64,000 bases of DNA from Corylus avellana (taxonomy: Eukaryota > Streptophyta > Magnoliopsida > Fagales > Betulaceae), in NCBI RefSeq assembly GCF_901000735.1, contig NC_081551.1, positions 16,210,545 to 16,274,544 of the forward strand. Direction: 5' to 3'. How positions within the stretch are numbered: the stretch's first letter is position 1; every line of letters starts with the position of its first letter. The notes beneath the pieces are model-generated. The model made no database searches. It was not told the origin of the DNA and was given only the letters and a program-made list of their open reading frames with translations. Position numbers and translations under genes: made by a program. Shown here in pieces: positions 14,101 through 24,124 of the stretch.

Positions 14101-17100
14101 TTTAATCGTGCCCTCTTAGGGAAATGGTTTTGGTGTTAGCGTTATGTGCATAAGAGAGGCGTGGAGGAGAGGTGTGGTAGACTCTCAATCTGGCAGTTCG
14201 TGAGGTGAATAGCATTCTAATAAACTACTTGAGTCTTATGGGATGGGGTTATGGAAAAATATTAGGAAATGTTGGGGGTCGTTTTCAAGTCACGCCAAAT
14301 TTAAGGTGGGAGATGGCGCCAAGATTAATCATTGGCATTATCTATGGTGTGGGACAAGGCCCTTAAGGCTTTTCTTGGTTTATTTGGCATTGCTTGCGCT
14401 AAGGATGCTTCGCAACGGCGCACTTGGATCTTTCTAGTAGTTCTAATCAATAAAACGTAAGCTTTGTCAGAGCGGTTCATGATAGACAGGTGGATGTCTT
14501 TACCTCGTTTACAATTCGTTGTACTCAGTTAGAGTAAGACGAATAAGAGAAGACAAGCTATGGTGGTCCCCCTCTAAAAAAGGGTTGTTCATTGTTAGCT
14601 CCTTCTAAATATGTCCTAGCTTTTTTTTTTTTTTGATAAGTAAATATGTCCTAGCTTGTAATGATGCCTTCTTGGCTCTTGTGGTATATCTGGAGGGAAC
14701 GCATGGATATATGCTTCGAAGACTACGAGAGGACATTGGCGGAGCTTATGTCCTTATCTTTTAATACTTTGTATATTTGGACAGCTACGTGTTTAGCTCC
14801 CTTTGTGCTTAGCTTTCATGATTTCCTTATTCTTTTTTCTCCTTCTAGTTAGGTGTTTCTTTTGTATACTTATTGTGTACCCAAGTTGCACTTTTTGCTT
14901 TTAATGATATTTCGATTACTTATAACAAAAAAAAAACATTTCTCAACATTTCAATTTTTTTTCTTTTTTTCTTTATGCCCTTCTTGGAGCAATTTGTTCC
15001 AGATTTGTACGTAGAAAATACCCAACATTTACATTTCGATCCATACTCAAGTATCACTGCTTATATTCCTAGCTACCTACTCAAACTATAATTTGAAAAG
15101 AATTACAGTTTTCATCAACCAAGATAAGCTGGAATATAATTGTTGGCAAACAATGTAACAAGCATAAGTCCTTTACCCTCCAACCTAATCCCATAAAACT
15201 GCTCCAGCAACAACTCTCAATCCTCCCCCACCCCAGGCTTAGTGATGGACACCCAAACGTTCAATAGAAAAGGGATTGCTCTGTTTTAGTATTTAATTAG
15301 GAGTTTATCGTTTCAGTTATTTATCATTTTAGTTGTTGAGTCTTAGCTAATTTTATGTGTTACTTTTGGCAGGAATCTAGTTGTCAAATACCTTTTTTAT
15401 AAAATGATGTTATTGTTCTTTTTTCAATAATGACAGAGTGATTTGGTTTCTTCTGATATCTTTGTGAAATGTGAGGTGTGACTCCGCTAAACCAATAGTG
15501 GTGAGACTACGCTATCATCTTTGCCAAAGCTTCGAGAGACTCAGGCCTCACAGTGAAGCTTAATTTTTTTCTTTTCTTGTATTGTTCTGCATCAAAGTGA
15601 GACTCCCTTTCTATTCCTATTGGTGAGACGCTAGTATCATTCTTTGTGTAAGATTGTTGTGGCTCTGATCTTTGCAAAGTTGTTTCTTTAATTGTTCTTG
15701 TCCAACATCAAAGTGGTATCAGAGCTAGGTTCTTTTCTTGGGATTTATTATTACGTGTGTTGTTAATTATGAGTACAAGAACTGGACAATCCTAAGTAGG
15801 TGGAAGATTTCTCAATCCCAGAGAGATGATATCTTACTACTAGTTGTCCACCAAATCTCCACTCTTACGCAATGCCTGAATCCGGATTTATATGAGATCT
15901 ATCAAGCCAAGAACTTGTTGGAGTCGAATTCTTTTAAGAGAGAGAGAGAGAGAGAAGGGGGTTGGGGGGGGGTGGTTGATGGAGACTGGAAAACTCAGTA
16001 AGAAAGGGATTGCTGTGTTTTAGTATTTAGTTAGGAGTCTATCATTTCAGTTGTTTAGTCTTAGCTAATGTTATGTGTTACTTTTAGTAGGAATCTAGTT
16101 CTCAATGACTCCTTTTTATGAAAAGGATTTTATTGTCTTTTTTCAATAATGAGAGTGATTTTTTTTTTCTTCTGATATCCTTGTGGAATGTGAGGTGTGA
16201 ATCCTCTAGATCAATAGTGGTGAGACTCCTCTATCATCTTTGCCAGACGTTTGTGAGACTTGGGCCTTACGTTGAAGCTTAATTTTATTCTCTTCTTACA
16301 TTGTTTTGCATCAAAGTGAGACTCCCTTTCTATTCCTATTGGTGAGACGCCAGTATCATTCTTTGGGTAAGATTAGTGTGACTCTGATCTTTGCAAAGTT
16401 GTTTCTTTAATTGTTCTCTTTATTTACTTGTCTTGCATCACTTAGGTAAACTGTCATTGATGCTATGGGATTGATTAGAACCCCTTTTGGAATTTTAATA
16501 GCCTTCTCCTTACCTTCACAACCAGTAAAGAGCTTCCACTGTGTTCACATAACCTATGCGAAAATACGCCAACCATTATGTTAACTCTTTCACGAGCTAC
16601 ATAGTTAACATGGGTTGCCAAGATTTATATTTTCCCATAAATATAAGTATTCCATTGCAATACATCAACTATGGCCCCATTTTTTATCAAGTTATACATA
16701 TTGAATAACTTTAGAACCCAAAATGTCAAAAACCAGATTAATTAGAACACCTATAAGCTACCAATGACAAGGTTTGAATATATTTGTCTACTTTTGTATG
16801 CACAGAGAGACCAATGAAAGCACACGATATACAATATATGTTAAATGATAGGCATAAAAATAAAGATGAGAATCAATGGTTGAAAGTCAACCTTCCAGAT
16901 GAAGAAGTCCTTAAAGCTCTTATAGGTGCACGTTCTGGCTTTTGTAAAACCCGAAACGTTTTATTAAGACCACTTCTAAGACAGGTCACAACAAGCCTAT
17001 TGATGTAGCCTCCAGATTTTTCATTCACCTGGATCAACAGAAGTGCCAGTACAAATAACATTAAGTGTAATAATGGAAATGGAAATGTTTGAAGAAAAAA

Positions 17101-17213
17101 TCACTAACTGAATATAACTACTGACAACCAAGATCCTGACAATAACACAGAACCGATGCATGCAAATTAAAAAATATAAATATAAATAAGGCAAAGGGGA
17201 AGCATGTGAAATT

Positions 17214-17246
<33 letters not shown>

Positions 17247-18534
17247 GGGTGGTGTTGGACCAATGTATTTGAACGAAAAATAACATCCTAAATCAAACGT
17301 AATATACCTGAGAGTAAGAAAATGAGACCAGTCTAGAATTTCCAAGCCACCGTAACCCTCTAACTGTTCCATTATGCACAGAAAAACTTGCAGTAACAGC
17401 ATTAGCTGAAACATCAATGACATCAATTGTCCCACTTTGAGTTCCCAGAGCAACCAGTGGAACAGCTACAGAAGGATAGTTTCCCCCACCTTCAATGAAG
17501 TCATCCTACTAATCAGCCTAAAAAGAACAATATATCTGTGTATGCATATGGTTGTGCATATATACATAAATAAATAATATATAAATGCACACACGTGCAT
17601 GCGCACACACATAAGCTAGTAGGAAATGGCTGATCTAACTATTTAATTAACCCCTCCCTCCCATGTGGGCTCAAATTCCCCTTAAGAAATGAGGCTCAAC
17701 ATGTGGAACATTTAATTAAAATATAAGGTAAATAACGAACAAGGTTCAAACTCCTAACCTTTGTTTTGATACTATGTTAAATCACAACTTATCCCAAAAG
17801 TTTAAGCTAATAAGAAATTGTGAATTTAATTATTCAACTAATATTTTCACTCGCCCCCGTTGTGGACTCAAACTTTCCCTTGACAAATGAGGTCCAATAT
17901 GTTGAATATTTAACTGAACTAATGAGTAAATTGTGGAATCAAGGTTCGAACTCAGGACCTTTACTCTAATTCCATGTTAAGTAATCAATTACCCCAAAGG
18001 ATTAAGCTAATAAAATGATAAATTTAATTATTTAATTAATATTCTAACATGTTAAATCATCAATTATCCCAAAAGCTTAAGCTAATAAAATGATTAATTT
18101 AATCATTTAATTAATATTTTAATATGTTAAATTATCAATTATCCTAAAAGCTTAAATTGCTAAAATCGATGAATTCAATCATTTAATTAATATTATAACA
18201 TTCTTCCTTGTGTATGGGCTCAAACTCCCCCTCAATAAGAAAGGCCCTACACATGAGGGGTGAATTCGTGACCTCTGCTTTGATAACATATTAAATTACC
18301 ACTTATCCTACAAGCATAAGCTGATAGGAAATTGATGATTTAATCATTTAGTTAATATTCAAACAATAAACCTCAAGGGGTTGGCTCAAGTGGTAAGGGC
18401 ATTGGTCTTGGTGGCATTTCCATCAAATTTAAAGTTCGAATCCCCTTGAGTGCAGACAATTTCTTGGGGCCAGCCCGCCAGATAGGGCGCTTTAGACGGG
18501 TTCAAGGTTTACCCAACAGAGGTGAGTACACGAA

Positions 18535-18565
<31 letters not shown>

Positions 18566-21500
18566 GATATAGATATATTTTCTTCCGATGGATGCTAACT
18601 CCTAATTAGGAAAAGTAGAAATATTACAGATATAGTAAATTAGTGACATTAGGAAACTAACGGGCCAAAGTAGCTGTTAAAGAAGGCGATGGTACGGCCA
18701 GCATGGTCACTGTTGAAGAAAGAAGTTGAAGCTGTCCAACTAAGCTAATCTGCATGAGTGATACGGCTCGTAAGTATAGATGTATGACGTAAAGAAAATA
18801 TTCAGAACAAAAATAATGATATTCAGCAGTGTATGCCATTGTTCAATGGATAAATGGCTAACACCAGAAAAGAAAAATAAAGGTGCTACGTCCACTCTTG
18901 CAATCTTGAACACAGAAAGAAAGAAACTCCAAACACCATAGGCAGATTATACCACAACAAAGTAACATGTGCATATCAACATATCATCAATCAGGCAACC
19001 CGTAACCTCCATTCTAGTACTTCTACATATCTGAAGATTATCAAAAGTAATGAACTACCATTCATTAAATTCTGTCAGACTTGGTACAAATTATGTGTCC
19101 AGTTCACAGAAATTCCAGAACATTGTTCTCCTGTATTGCATGGTCTTTGGCCACGCAACTTTTCAACTTTCTCTTCACTCTCTCCAAGAGAAACAGATTT
19201 TGATAAAATAAAATAAAATTAAAAATAAAAAAATAAAAAAAGCTTAAGTACTCCATGTGCGTGTGTGTATGTGTTCACACAAGAGATAGAGAGCTTATAC
19301 TGAATTGGTTTTTTTTCCCCTTTATCGTGTCATAATGTTACTGCTTTCAATTCATTAAAAAAGTAATAATGTTACTGCTTTCAGCCAACAAGTAAGAGCA
19401 TCCAGGAAACAAAAAAGGCAATAAGTGAGAGCATTGACAATTATGCAAAAAAGATCGGAGAGGAAATACTTATAACCAAACCTTAAATAACATATCTGCC
19501 AGGCTGGAGGTAGAGCTTGATGGGCGGCTTCTGCGACCACCCATACGCTCTGGTTGTTTACTTGCTTCCATGGCAGGTCCGCCAGAAGAAGAAACTACGA
19601 CCTTAGCATCGATCCCTGGAACTGGCACTTCACTGACATCAGCAACCAAGCCCAAGTTTGTATCATCTTTCGGAATACTTTCAGCTCCTTCAACAGTCAA
19701 GAGCCAGTTCCATATTTTTCCATCATCAGAAATGGAGATTAAATGTGTCTTAGAAACAAGAAGAGGTTCATCACAAAAATCAAAAGGAGTGTCAAAATCC
19801 ACATCCGGGGAAGGATAATGAAGTACATCAGAATAGAGCCTGCCAACATTTTCGAAGGTAGAATCTGATTGGCAGATAGTGGCAGCAAGAATTGAAGGAG
19901 AAGGGACAGATGTGCCAATTGAGGGAATCAACTCTTCCATTGAGCACATTATGAGCACCTGCTCTCCTCTGTGACAATATACAAGTGAGTATATTCCCTT
20001 GGGACCAGAAAAAACATTTCTGGTCTAATCTACCTTATAATTATGTTAAGAGAATATAGAACTTAAGTTCAAACACTTAACCAAAAGGAAGCATTAAAAC
20101 TTGATATAAGATTCAAAACCTTCTAGTTGCAGAGATAAGCATACACCTGTTAATGTAAAGATATTGCAGTAGAAAACGTTGCCAACAGTGATGGTAACCA
20201 TACATATCATCATCTAGTCTCTGCATACATTCAGAACTCTAGTAGCCTAAAGATAAGAGCCCACTCTGCACGTCCAAGATGCCCTTAACCAACTTAGCCA
20301 GAAATCTCCAACTTACTCTCATGGAAAATCACAATGTCTGCTCGAGCTTCTGTAAGTACCTCAAAAATATTTTCACAAAAACCACACACTTCCAACTAAA
20401 AATTCATTAAGAAAGCCATGCCTTAGGAAACCCGAAGTCCTGACAAAGGAATTAACCAATAGAAATTGCGACATTTTTAGGATTACACAGCTTTCTAGAA
20501 GCCTTAAAGTTTATTCCTTTAGGGAACTTGGACTCCTTTAAAGGAATGCAAGTTTCCCCATCGAAGAAAGGCAGGAATCTAGTACACAGCTCTTCTAGCC
20601 CAAGATCCATCTTATGCAACAACTCCTTTAGTTATTTTGGGGGCAAAAAATCATAGGCAAAACCAACTTCCCCAGGTTGCTAACTAAGAGGTGAAGTTGC
20701 AATTGAACCAAATGCCCCCTCACTCCTCCACTACCAGACCCAAAACAAGAAGGGAAGTCAATGGGCAGCTGAATGAACTAAACTGGGATGAGACGTATTT
20801 GAGGTTCTTTAAGCTTATACGATAATCTTCTTTCAATCATTGCTGAAAACATACACTTAGTAGTAAAAGTTCCGGTAACAATGAATAGTCAATACGGTTG
20901 CAAATTAAACTAAGCCAGCTATCTCCGGAATTGTAAGAAGTTATGCTTATTAAATTATACTGCACTTCAATGTAAAACCCACGAATTTTTCATACATAGC
21001 TAAATTCTTTGACTTTCAAACAATGTATAATGGCCCAAATTGGTATGTCAAAAATTCAAGCATGGCAGATCAGAAAACGGAAGAATACAATCATAGTTTC
21101 AGAGAAACAAAGGTCCAATTAACACTTACTCTTTCCGTCGCCAAGTGCTGAGCTTCCCATCGAGGTGAACGCAATAGAGCAACTCCTTATTCGGATCCGG
21201 CAACACGTCGAGAAACTTGCCGCAGCCACGAGGCAGCGCCGTGGTGAAGAGCACCGTCTCGTACTTCAAATCAAATACCACTAATTCTCTCGGGAACGTC
21301 ACGTAAACAATGTGCTTCCACAGCGGCGAGAACGCGACCCTCGCCATGTACAGCGGGAAAACTGCCGAGGCGGGGGACGCGGAATTGGAGCCAGCGGCGG
21401 AGGCAGTGGCATCTCTCTCCAGTCTCTGCAATTCGGCGCAGTCGGTGGGGATCTGTAGCTCCTTGAGGACGATATCGTCTTCGGTCTCGCCCAGCACCTT

Positions 21501-22133
21501 GACGGATAAGAGGAAGCCCTTGAGGCCGAGGGCGCAGAAGTGGCGGGAGTCGAAGGGGTCGCGGCGGAGGCAGGAGAGGAACTCGGGCGCGGCGTCGTAT
21601 TGGAAGACGCAGCGGGCGGAGGAGGCGCTGTAGAGGGAGAGAGTGGAGGGCCCGTTGATGGCTGCGAGGAGACAGGAGTCGGGCCGGGCCTGGACCCAGC
21701 AGAGGTCCTGGATGCCGGGTTTCGATGCGGAGTCCGTCTCGAACCAGAGAAGCGGGGATCGGGAGCGGAAATCGAGGAGGCAGATGCGTCCCTGGCGGTC
21801 GGCGGCGGCGAGGAGGAGATGGGACGATGAGGGCTCCATGGAGAGGAGGTCGCGGCGGAGGGGGAGAGGAGTCCAGCGGACAGAGGTGACGAATGGCGAG
21901 AGGGAATTGGAGTTAGAGGGACTGGGAGAGGGGAGGGGGATAGTGGAAATGAGCTGGAGAGAGCGGGAGTCGACGACGGATATGGAGCTGCCGGCGGCGA
22001 AGGCCAGGAGGCCCGAGGGGCTCAGGTCCGCCGATCCAAAGTTGTTGCGGCTCGGCGGCCCCGGGAGCGTGCAGTCCCACGAGTCTAGGCCTGCTGCCCC
22101 GGCTGCTGCCGGTGCTCCTCTTGGGCTCGACAT
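250..22133 (-). CDS. WDR11: WDR11-like WD-repeat protein gene, 17 exons, C-terminal end off the left edge
   Basis: Minus-strand exons: 21130-22133, 19482-19968, 18662-18749, 17308-17489, 16892-17028, 12998-13064, 11312-11480, 11049-11163, 9581-9656, 9290-9472, 8467-8627, 5006-5111, 4294-4498, 3896-4182, 3553-3674, 455-599, 250-342. All introns are GT-AG and every phase closes; the exons sum to 3627 nt (1209 codons). From memory of the plant family the full protein is about 1.3-1.4 thousand residues, so the last exons lie left of position 1. The family is one of large beta-propeller proteins; animal WDR11 acts with FAM91A1 in vesicle tethering at the trans-Golgi. The plant role is less defined, so function here is inferred. 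No frameshift or stop was found, so the gene looks active despite transposon-filled introns. Confidence 0.93.
1100..1220. repeat. GC-rich palindromic CCACCCC/GGGGTGG island 1
   Basis: The arms at 1140-1167 and 1175-1193 pair as a hairpin: CCACCCCTCAATGGAGGAG against a CTCCTCCACTGAGGGTGG arm. An A-run follows at 1215-1229. It is one of six GC-rich islands in the window sharing the GGGTGGC...GCCACCC theme and lies in WDR11 intron 15. No coding role is visible. Confidence 0.5.
1796..2617 (+). repeat. Short direct duplication flanking the Tourist MITE
   Basis: The segment GATAAACTTCAGGGAAGCAT to GGTTTCAACATTTA occurs at about 1796-1897 and again, about 40 bp shorter, at about 2552-2617. The first copy runs straight into the left end of the MITE; the second lies about 20 bp beyond the right end. 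The simplest reading is an older tandem duplication in the intron into whose junction the MITE inserted at TTA. Confidence 0.6.
1898..2532. mobile_element. Tourist-like (PIF/Harbinger) MITE in WDR11 intron 15
   Basis: The ends are related inverted repeats: GGCTATGTTTGGTA at 1898 and, on the complement of the right end, GGTCACATTTGGTA. A TTA trinucleotide lies on both sides (1895-1897 and 2533-2535), the TSD size of PIF/Harbinger. Inner subterminal repeats such as GGAATAGCTATT also mirror each other. The centre holds a (TA)n run at 2098-2127 and a GC-rich part at 2160-2256 with repeated GGGTGGTCGGCCACCC-type palindromes. No transposase is encoded, so the element is non-autonomous. Confidence 0.75.
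2536..3552. other. Remainder of WDR11 intron 15, unassigned
   Basis: Apart from the second copy of the short duplication, this stretch contains a T-run of about 23 at 3208-3230 and a locally repeated phrase AAACCAAGCATATAGCT at 3100 and 3142. Short frames on the minus strand show no family I recognise. I see no gene here. Confidence 0.5.
5652..6409. repeat. 379-bp tandem duplication inside the LINE relic
   Basis: Two adjacent copies (about 5652-6030 and 6031-6409) share the zf-RVT part of the LINE; the anchor GGTCAAAGAT lies at 5669 and 6048. Scattered substitutions (for example CCTATAAAGG against CCTGTAAAGG, and GTAGCGAACACC against GTAACGAATACC) show these are two diverged copies, not an assembly echo of one read. 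Confidence 0.85.
6652..6830. repeat. Roughly 119-bp tandem duplication with a C-run
   Basis: The phrase AAAGCTCAACCCTAT followed by ATTAACCTCACAAGAACTCC occurs at 6656 and about 6775. A run of about 14 C lies just before the first copy. This is a second local duplication in the LINE relic of intron 11. Confidence 0.7.
8310..8359 (+). mobile_element. Ultra-short LINE tail insertion 1 (poly-A)
   Basis: A 24-bp insert (8323-8346, TTATA plus an A-run) is flanked by AAATCTTGATTAC (8310-8322) and AAATCTTGGTTAC (8347-8359), a 13-bp TSD with one mismatch. The letters GATTACTTATA before the A-run equal the 3' tail of the LINE at 13446-14934. It therefore looks like a LINE insertion truncated to little more than its poly-A tail. 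It lies in WDR11 intron 11. Confidence 0.7.
8467..18749 (-). CDS. WDR11: WDR11 exons 3-11 (second beta-propeller)
   Basis: Nine short exons code for residues 498-889. Motifs in order: [19 protein letters not shown] (exon 3), [19 protein letters not shown] (exon 4), [20 protein letters not shown] (exon 5), [14 protein letters not shown] (exon 6), a Ser-rich linker (exon 7), [20 protein letters not shown] (exon 8), [13 protein letters not shown] (exon 9), [13 protein letters not shown] (exon 10) and [19 protein letters not shown] (exon 11). GNIRWWDV is a clear WD-blade end. The intron 5 donor GTTGAC is weak but the only one that keeps the frame. Introns 5, 6, 8 and 11 were enlarged by transposons to 3827, 1517, 1392 and 3355 bp, against 108-148 bp for introns 7 and 9. 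Confidence 0.92.
10429..10969 (-). mobile_element. Internally deleted LINE with 13-bp TSD in WDR11 intron 8
   Basis: The insert at 10442-10956 (515 bp) is bounded by AAAAATCATACAT at 10429-10441 and 10957-10969. On the minus strand it begins with an open frame ending in [20 protein letters not shown], which resembles the region at the ORF1-ORF2 border of plant L1 elements, then passes directly into a 3' region with CTTGTATACTTCCTGTGTAC and GCGCCCCCTTTGCGCTTTTG and a 19-bp poly-A (T-run at 10441-10458). The whole ORF2 (endonuclease, RT) is absent. Domain naming is from memory of the family; the TSD and poly-A are direct. Confidence 0.75.
12323..12376 (-). mobile_element. Ultra-short LINE tail insertion 2
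   Basis: A 20-bp insert (12340-12359) reads TTACTTATCCAAAAAAAAAC on the minus strand. It is flanked by TCTCTAGATTATAAAGG (12323-12339) and TCTCTATATTATACAGG (12360-12376), 17 bp with two mismatches. ACTTAT followed by an A-run is the tail of the local LINE family. It lies in WDR11 intron 6. Confidence 0.65.
13430..14950 (+). mobile_element. 5'-truncated L1-type LINE with perfect 16-bp TSD in WDR11 intron 5
   Basis: The element (13446-14934, 1489 bp) is bounded by AACATTTCTCAACATT at 13430-13445 and 14935-14950. It starts inside the RT domain (a frame reading [13 protein letters not shown]), passes [13 protein letters not shown] (FAYD in place of F/YADD), [20 protein letters not shown] and the zf-RVT region, and ends GATTACTTATAAC plus poly-A. 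Stops and frameshifts separate the frames at 13545-14069, 13957-14139, 14243-14437 and 14661-14852, so it is dead. It runs opposite to the host gene, and in the opposite sense to the related relic in intron 11. Confidence 0.88.
14606..14657 (-). mobile_element. Ultra-short LINE tail insertion 3, nested in the LINE
   Basis: An 18-bp insert (14623-14640), CTTATCAAAAAAAAAAAA on the minus strand, sits between perfect 17-bp repeats TAAATATGTCCTAGCTT at 14606-14622 and 14641-14657. The repeat length and the CTTAT-A(n) content are those of a LINE insertion cut down to its tail. It entered the LINE copy at 13446-14934 afterwards. Confidence 0.75.
15238..16445 (+). mobile_element. Complete TRIM retrotransposon in WDR11 intron 5
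   Basis: Two LTRs, 15243-15710 (468 bp) and 15977-16440 (464 bp), both begin TGATGGA and end CATCA. A 5-bp TSD CTTAG lies at 15238-15242 and 16441-16445. Just inside the 5' LTR, TGGTATCAGAGC (15714-15725) is the classic primer-binding site complementary to initiator tRNA-Met. The 266-bp interior ends in an AG-run and G-run (15942-15976) that serves as polypurine tract. No protein is encoded, which together with the total of 1198 bp defines a terminal-repeat retrotransposon in miniature. The LTRs differ by several substitutions and small indels, so it is not recent. It lies antisense to WDR11. Confidence 0.92.
17640..18365. repeat. Degenerate tandem repeat array in WDR11 intron 3
   Basis: Units carry GGGCTCAAACTCCCC, a TTCGAACTC-type box, ATGTTAAATCATCAATTATC and AAAGCTTAAGCTAATAAAATG. 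The latter part is repeated as a ~75-bp block about three times between 18030 and 18195, and the larger ~230-bp unit recurs at about 17640, 17850 and 18210. The array is noncoding and diverged. Its origin is unknown to me. Confidence 0.65.
18370..18545 (+). mobile_element. tRNA-derived SINE in WDR11 intron 3
   Basis: The element shows an A-box-like TGGCTCAAGTGG at 18382-18393 and a B-box-like GTTCGAATCC at 18434-18443, the internal RNA polymerase III promoter layout of a tRNA-derived SINE with the expected spacing near 45 bp. The body continues to GGTGAGTACACGAAAT and ends at a (TA)n(TG)n run (18535-18565). I found no clear TSD. It runs opposite to the host gene. Confidence 0.7.
19482..22133 (-). 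CDS. WDR11: WDR11 exons 1-2 (start codon and first beta-propeller)
   Basis: Exon 1 (residues 1-334) opens with ATG at 22133 in the context GGCAATGTCG, followed by an Ala/Gly-rich stretch and the conserved block [20 protein letters not shown], the family signature. WD-like blades follow, for example the segments ending [11 protein letters not shown] and [10 protein letters not shown]. Exon 1 is far more GC-rich than the rest of the window, typical of a plant first exon. It ends in phase 2 at donor GTAAGT (21129); exon 2 begins at 19968 and completes a Glu codon (residues 335-497). Exon 2 carries a blade with [10 protein letters not shown] and an acidic and Ser-rich linker. Intron 1 (1161 bp) shows nothing recognisable. 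Confidence 0.95.
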
Positions 22134-22734
22134 TGCCGCTTTTTCTGTCGCCGTCGCAATTCCGAGTATACAGAGATCTCTCTGACGGTTGGGAGAGGTT
22201 TTTATTTTATTCTATTTGGTCTGACTTTTCCCTCCGGGGGAATTTCCGGTTTGATCGCTGCGTTGTGTGTTCAACGGTTGGTTTTTTAGTTTGGAAAATG
22301 CACTCGCTCAGACACAAGAGCGCTCGCTTTTACAAGTCGTGCGTTCCGAGTTCCTAGTTATGGGTCAGACTGTTTCTTTTCTTTTCTTTTCTTTTTTTTC
22401 TTTTTTTTATTTAGGCTGCTGCTTTTAATTCATCTGTCAGTACTCAGTACAACGTGTCTGTTGTGGAAATTAATTTCAGCGGTTTTTTTTTAAAAATTCC
22501 ACGTGGTATATGAAGGTTGATTTAAGGATAAAAATATGTTAATCTTAGTCTTATGTATAACATGATTGTATTATTGTATCCTTTATGTTTGATTTTTTCT
22601 GTTTTCAAAATTATTGATAATGACTTAAAACATAAAATACTTTTTCTAAAATAAATACATATCTTCTTATAAGAATATTTTGTCGATGGTCGAATGATGT
22701 ACTTAAAAATTACAAAACTAAAAAAAATAGAAGG
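22134..22734 (-). promoter_or_regulatory. 5' flank of the WDR11 gene (leader and putative promoter)
   Basis: The stretch upstream of the minus-strand ATG carries the leader and presumably the core promoter. I see no clear TATA box at a set distance and do not place a start site. A CTTTT-rich run lies at 22376-22407. Beyond about 22500 the sequence becomes plain AT-rich intergenic DNA. Assignment rests only on position. Confidence 0.4.
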
Positions 22735-22999
22735 AAAAGTTCACGTACTCCTCAAACTATCACTCAATTTGACAATGTCTTTTCAAACTTTCAATTGCGA
22801 CAATGTCAAGCTTAAACTACTAAAAAATTGATAATGTCCCGTAAAGGCCAGCAAAAAGACAAAAATATCCTCAATTTTTTTTAATAAGACAAAAAATACT
22901 CCAATAAATTTGAAAAAATAAAAAACAAAAACAAAAAATATAATAATAAATAATTTTTTTATTTAAGAAAAAAATAATTTTTTTTTAATTTCATAGCTT

Positions 23000-23047
<48 letters not shown>

Positions 23048-23192
23048 TAGATAGATAGTTTTTTTAAGGGTATTTTTGTCATTGAAGGAAATATTGACAA
23101 ATTTTGGTAGTTTTAATGAGATATTGTCATAATTAAAAGTTTAAGAGGACATTATCAATTAGATAGTAGTTTGAGAAGGGTATGTGAATTTT
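22735..23192. mobile_element. Long-TIR MITE upstream of WDR11
   Basis: The left arm AAAAGTTCACGTACTCCTCA and the complement of the right arm AAAATTCACATACCCTTCTC start an imperfect inverted repeat that runs for about 100 bp on each side (both arms also share CTCAAACTA, GATAATGTCC and AATTTGTCAATA-like parts). The loop holds a (TA)n-(GATA)n run at 23007-23057. No coding capacity. Superfamily not determined. Confidence 0.7.
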
Positions 23193-24033
23193 ATTCAAAA
23201 ATAGGTGGTCCCACAACCACTTTTTTTTTAGTTTTTTATAAATAAAAAGCCAACTCTATTTATTTGTATTTTGTAAAACATAAACATGTTTAATATTTAT
23301 TCTTTAAAAACACAACCAAATTATTTTCTTAATGGATCCTACACTTCTCACATTTATCCTATTAAAAAGCTTTTTCAAACCTAGCAATAAAGAAAAAACA
23401 CTTTTCAGATCTATTATCAAACATCCTCTTTTATCTTTGGGTCGTGGCATGCCCTTTTCTTTTATTTTTTAATTTTGTCTTGTCATTCTTTGCATGCTTT
23501 GCATTAATGACAATTCCATAGAATGATGGTGGACCATTGTACCATTTTGAGTTTCTTTTTTTTTCCTAAGCATGCCATCGAGTCAAACATGCTCTCAAGT
23601 GGCTAGATTGGTGGTTACTCTAACATTCTTTTTATTGTCCTTTTATTGATGAACCTTTGTAATTAATTTTTGTTATATTTTTAGCGTTGACCGCATTACT
23701 AAATACGACAAGAACTATCCCTGCTATGCATCATTCACCTGACCACACCTAATGTTTTATGCCACTACCAATCTCCTTCCCCTTCTCAGGCGACATTATC
23801 AAAAAAAAAAAAGAAAAAAAAAAAGAATAGTAACTCTATAAACATATAAGTGTTTTGATGGCAAAGGAAAAAATATTAGTGCCTTGCACGTTACCTTTTT
23901 TTTTTTTTTTTTTTTCTACCCATAATATTTTTATTTAAAAATAAAAAACTAATAAAATAAAAAAACTAATAAAATAAAAAAAACTAAATAAAACTAAACT
24001 AAATTCTTTAAAAAAAAATAAAAAATAAAAAAA
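23193..24033. other. AT-rich intergenic DNA, nothing identified
   Basis: This stretch is AT-rich with long A- and T-runs (23808-23825, 23899-23917) and no open frame or repeat that I can name. Confidence 0.5.
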
Positions 24034-24122
24034 ACAAAGGGTGTATCAGCCACCCTTAGAGGGTTAGGGTGGCTAGTGAGCCGCTCCAAAAGGTCGTTGG
24101 GGGTGGTTCACGGCTACCTCCA
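24034..24122. repeat. GC-rich palindromic island 3
   Basis: CAGCCACCCTTAGAGGG followed by TTAGGGTGGCTAG forms a hairpin in otherwise AT-rich DNA. Same theme as the islands at 1134, 2160, 30488, 45484 and 56398. Confidence 0.5.
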
Positions 24123-24124
24123 AC

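Noticed and set aside
21310..22185. Long plus-strand frames (107, 96 and 180 codons) opposite WDR11 exon 1
   Set aside because: They are mirror frames of the GC-rich first exon; the minus-strand frame has the conserved protein.
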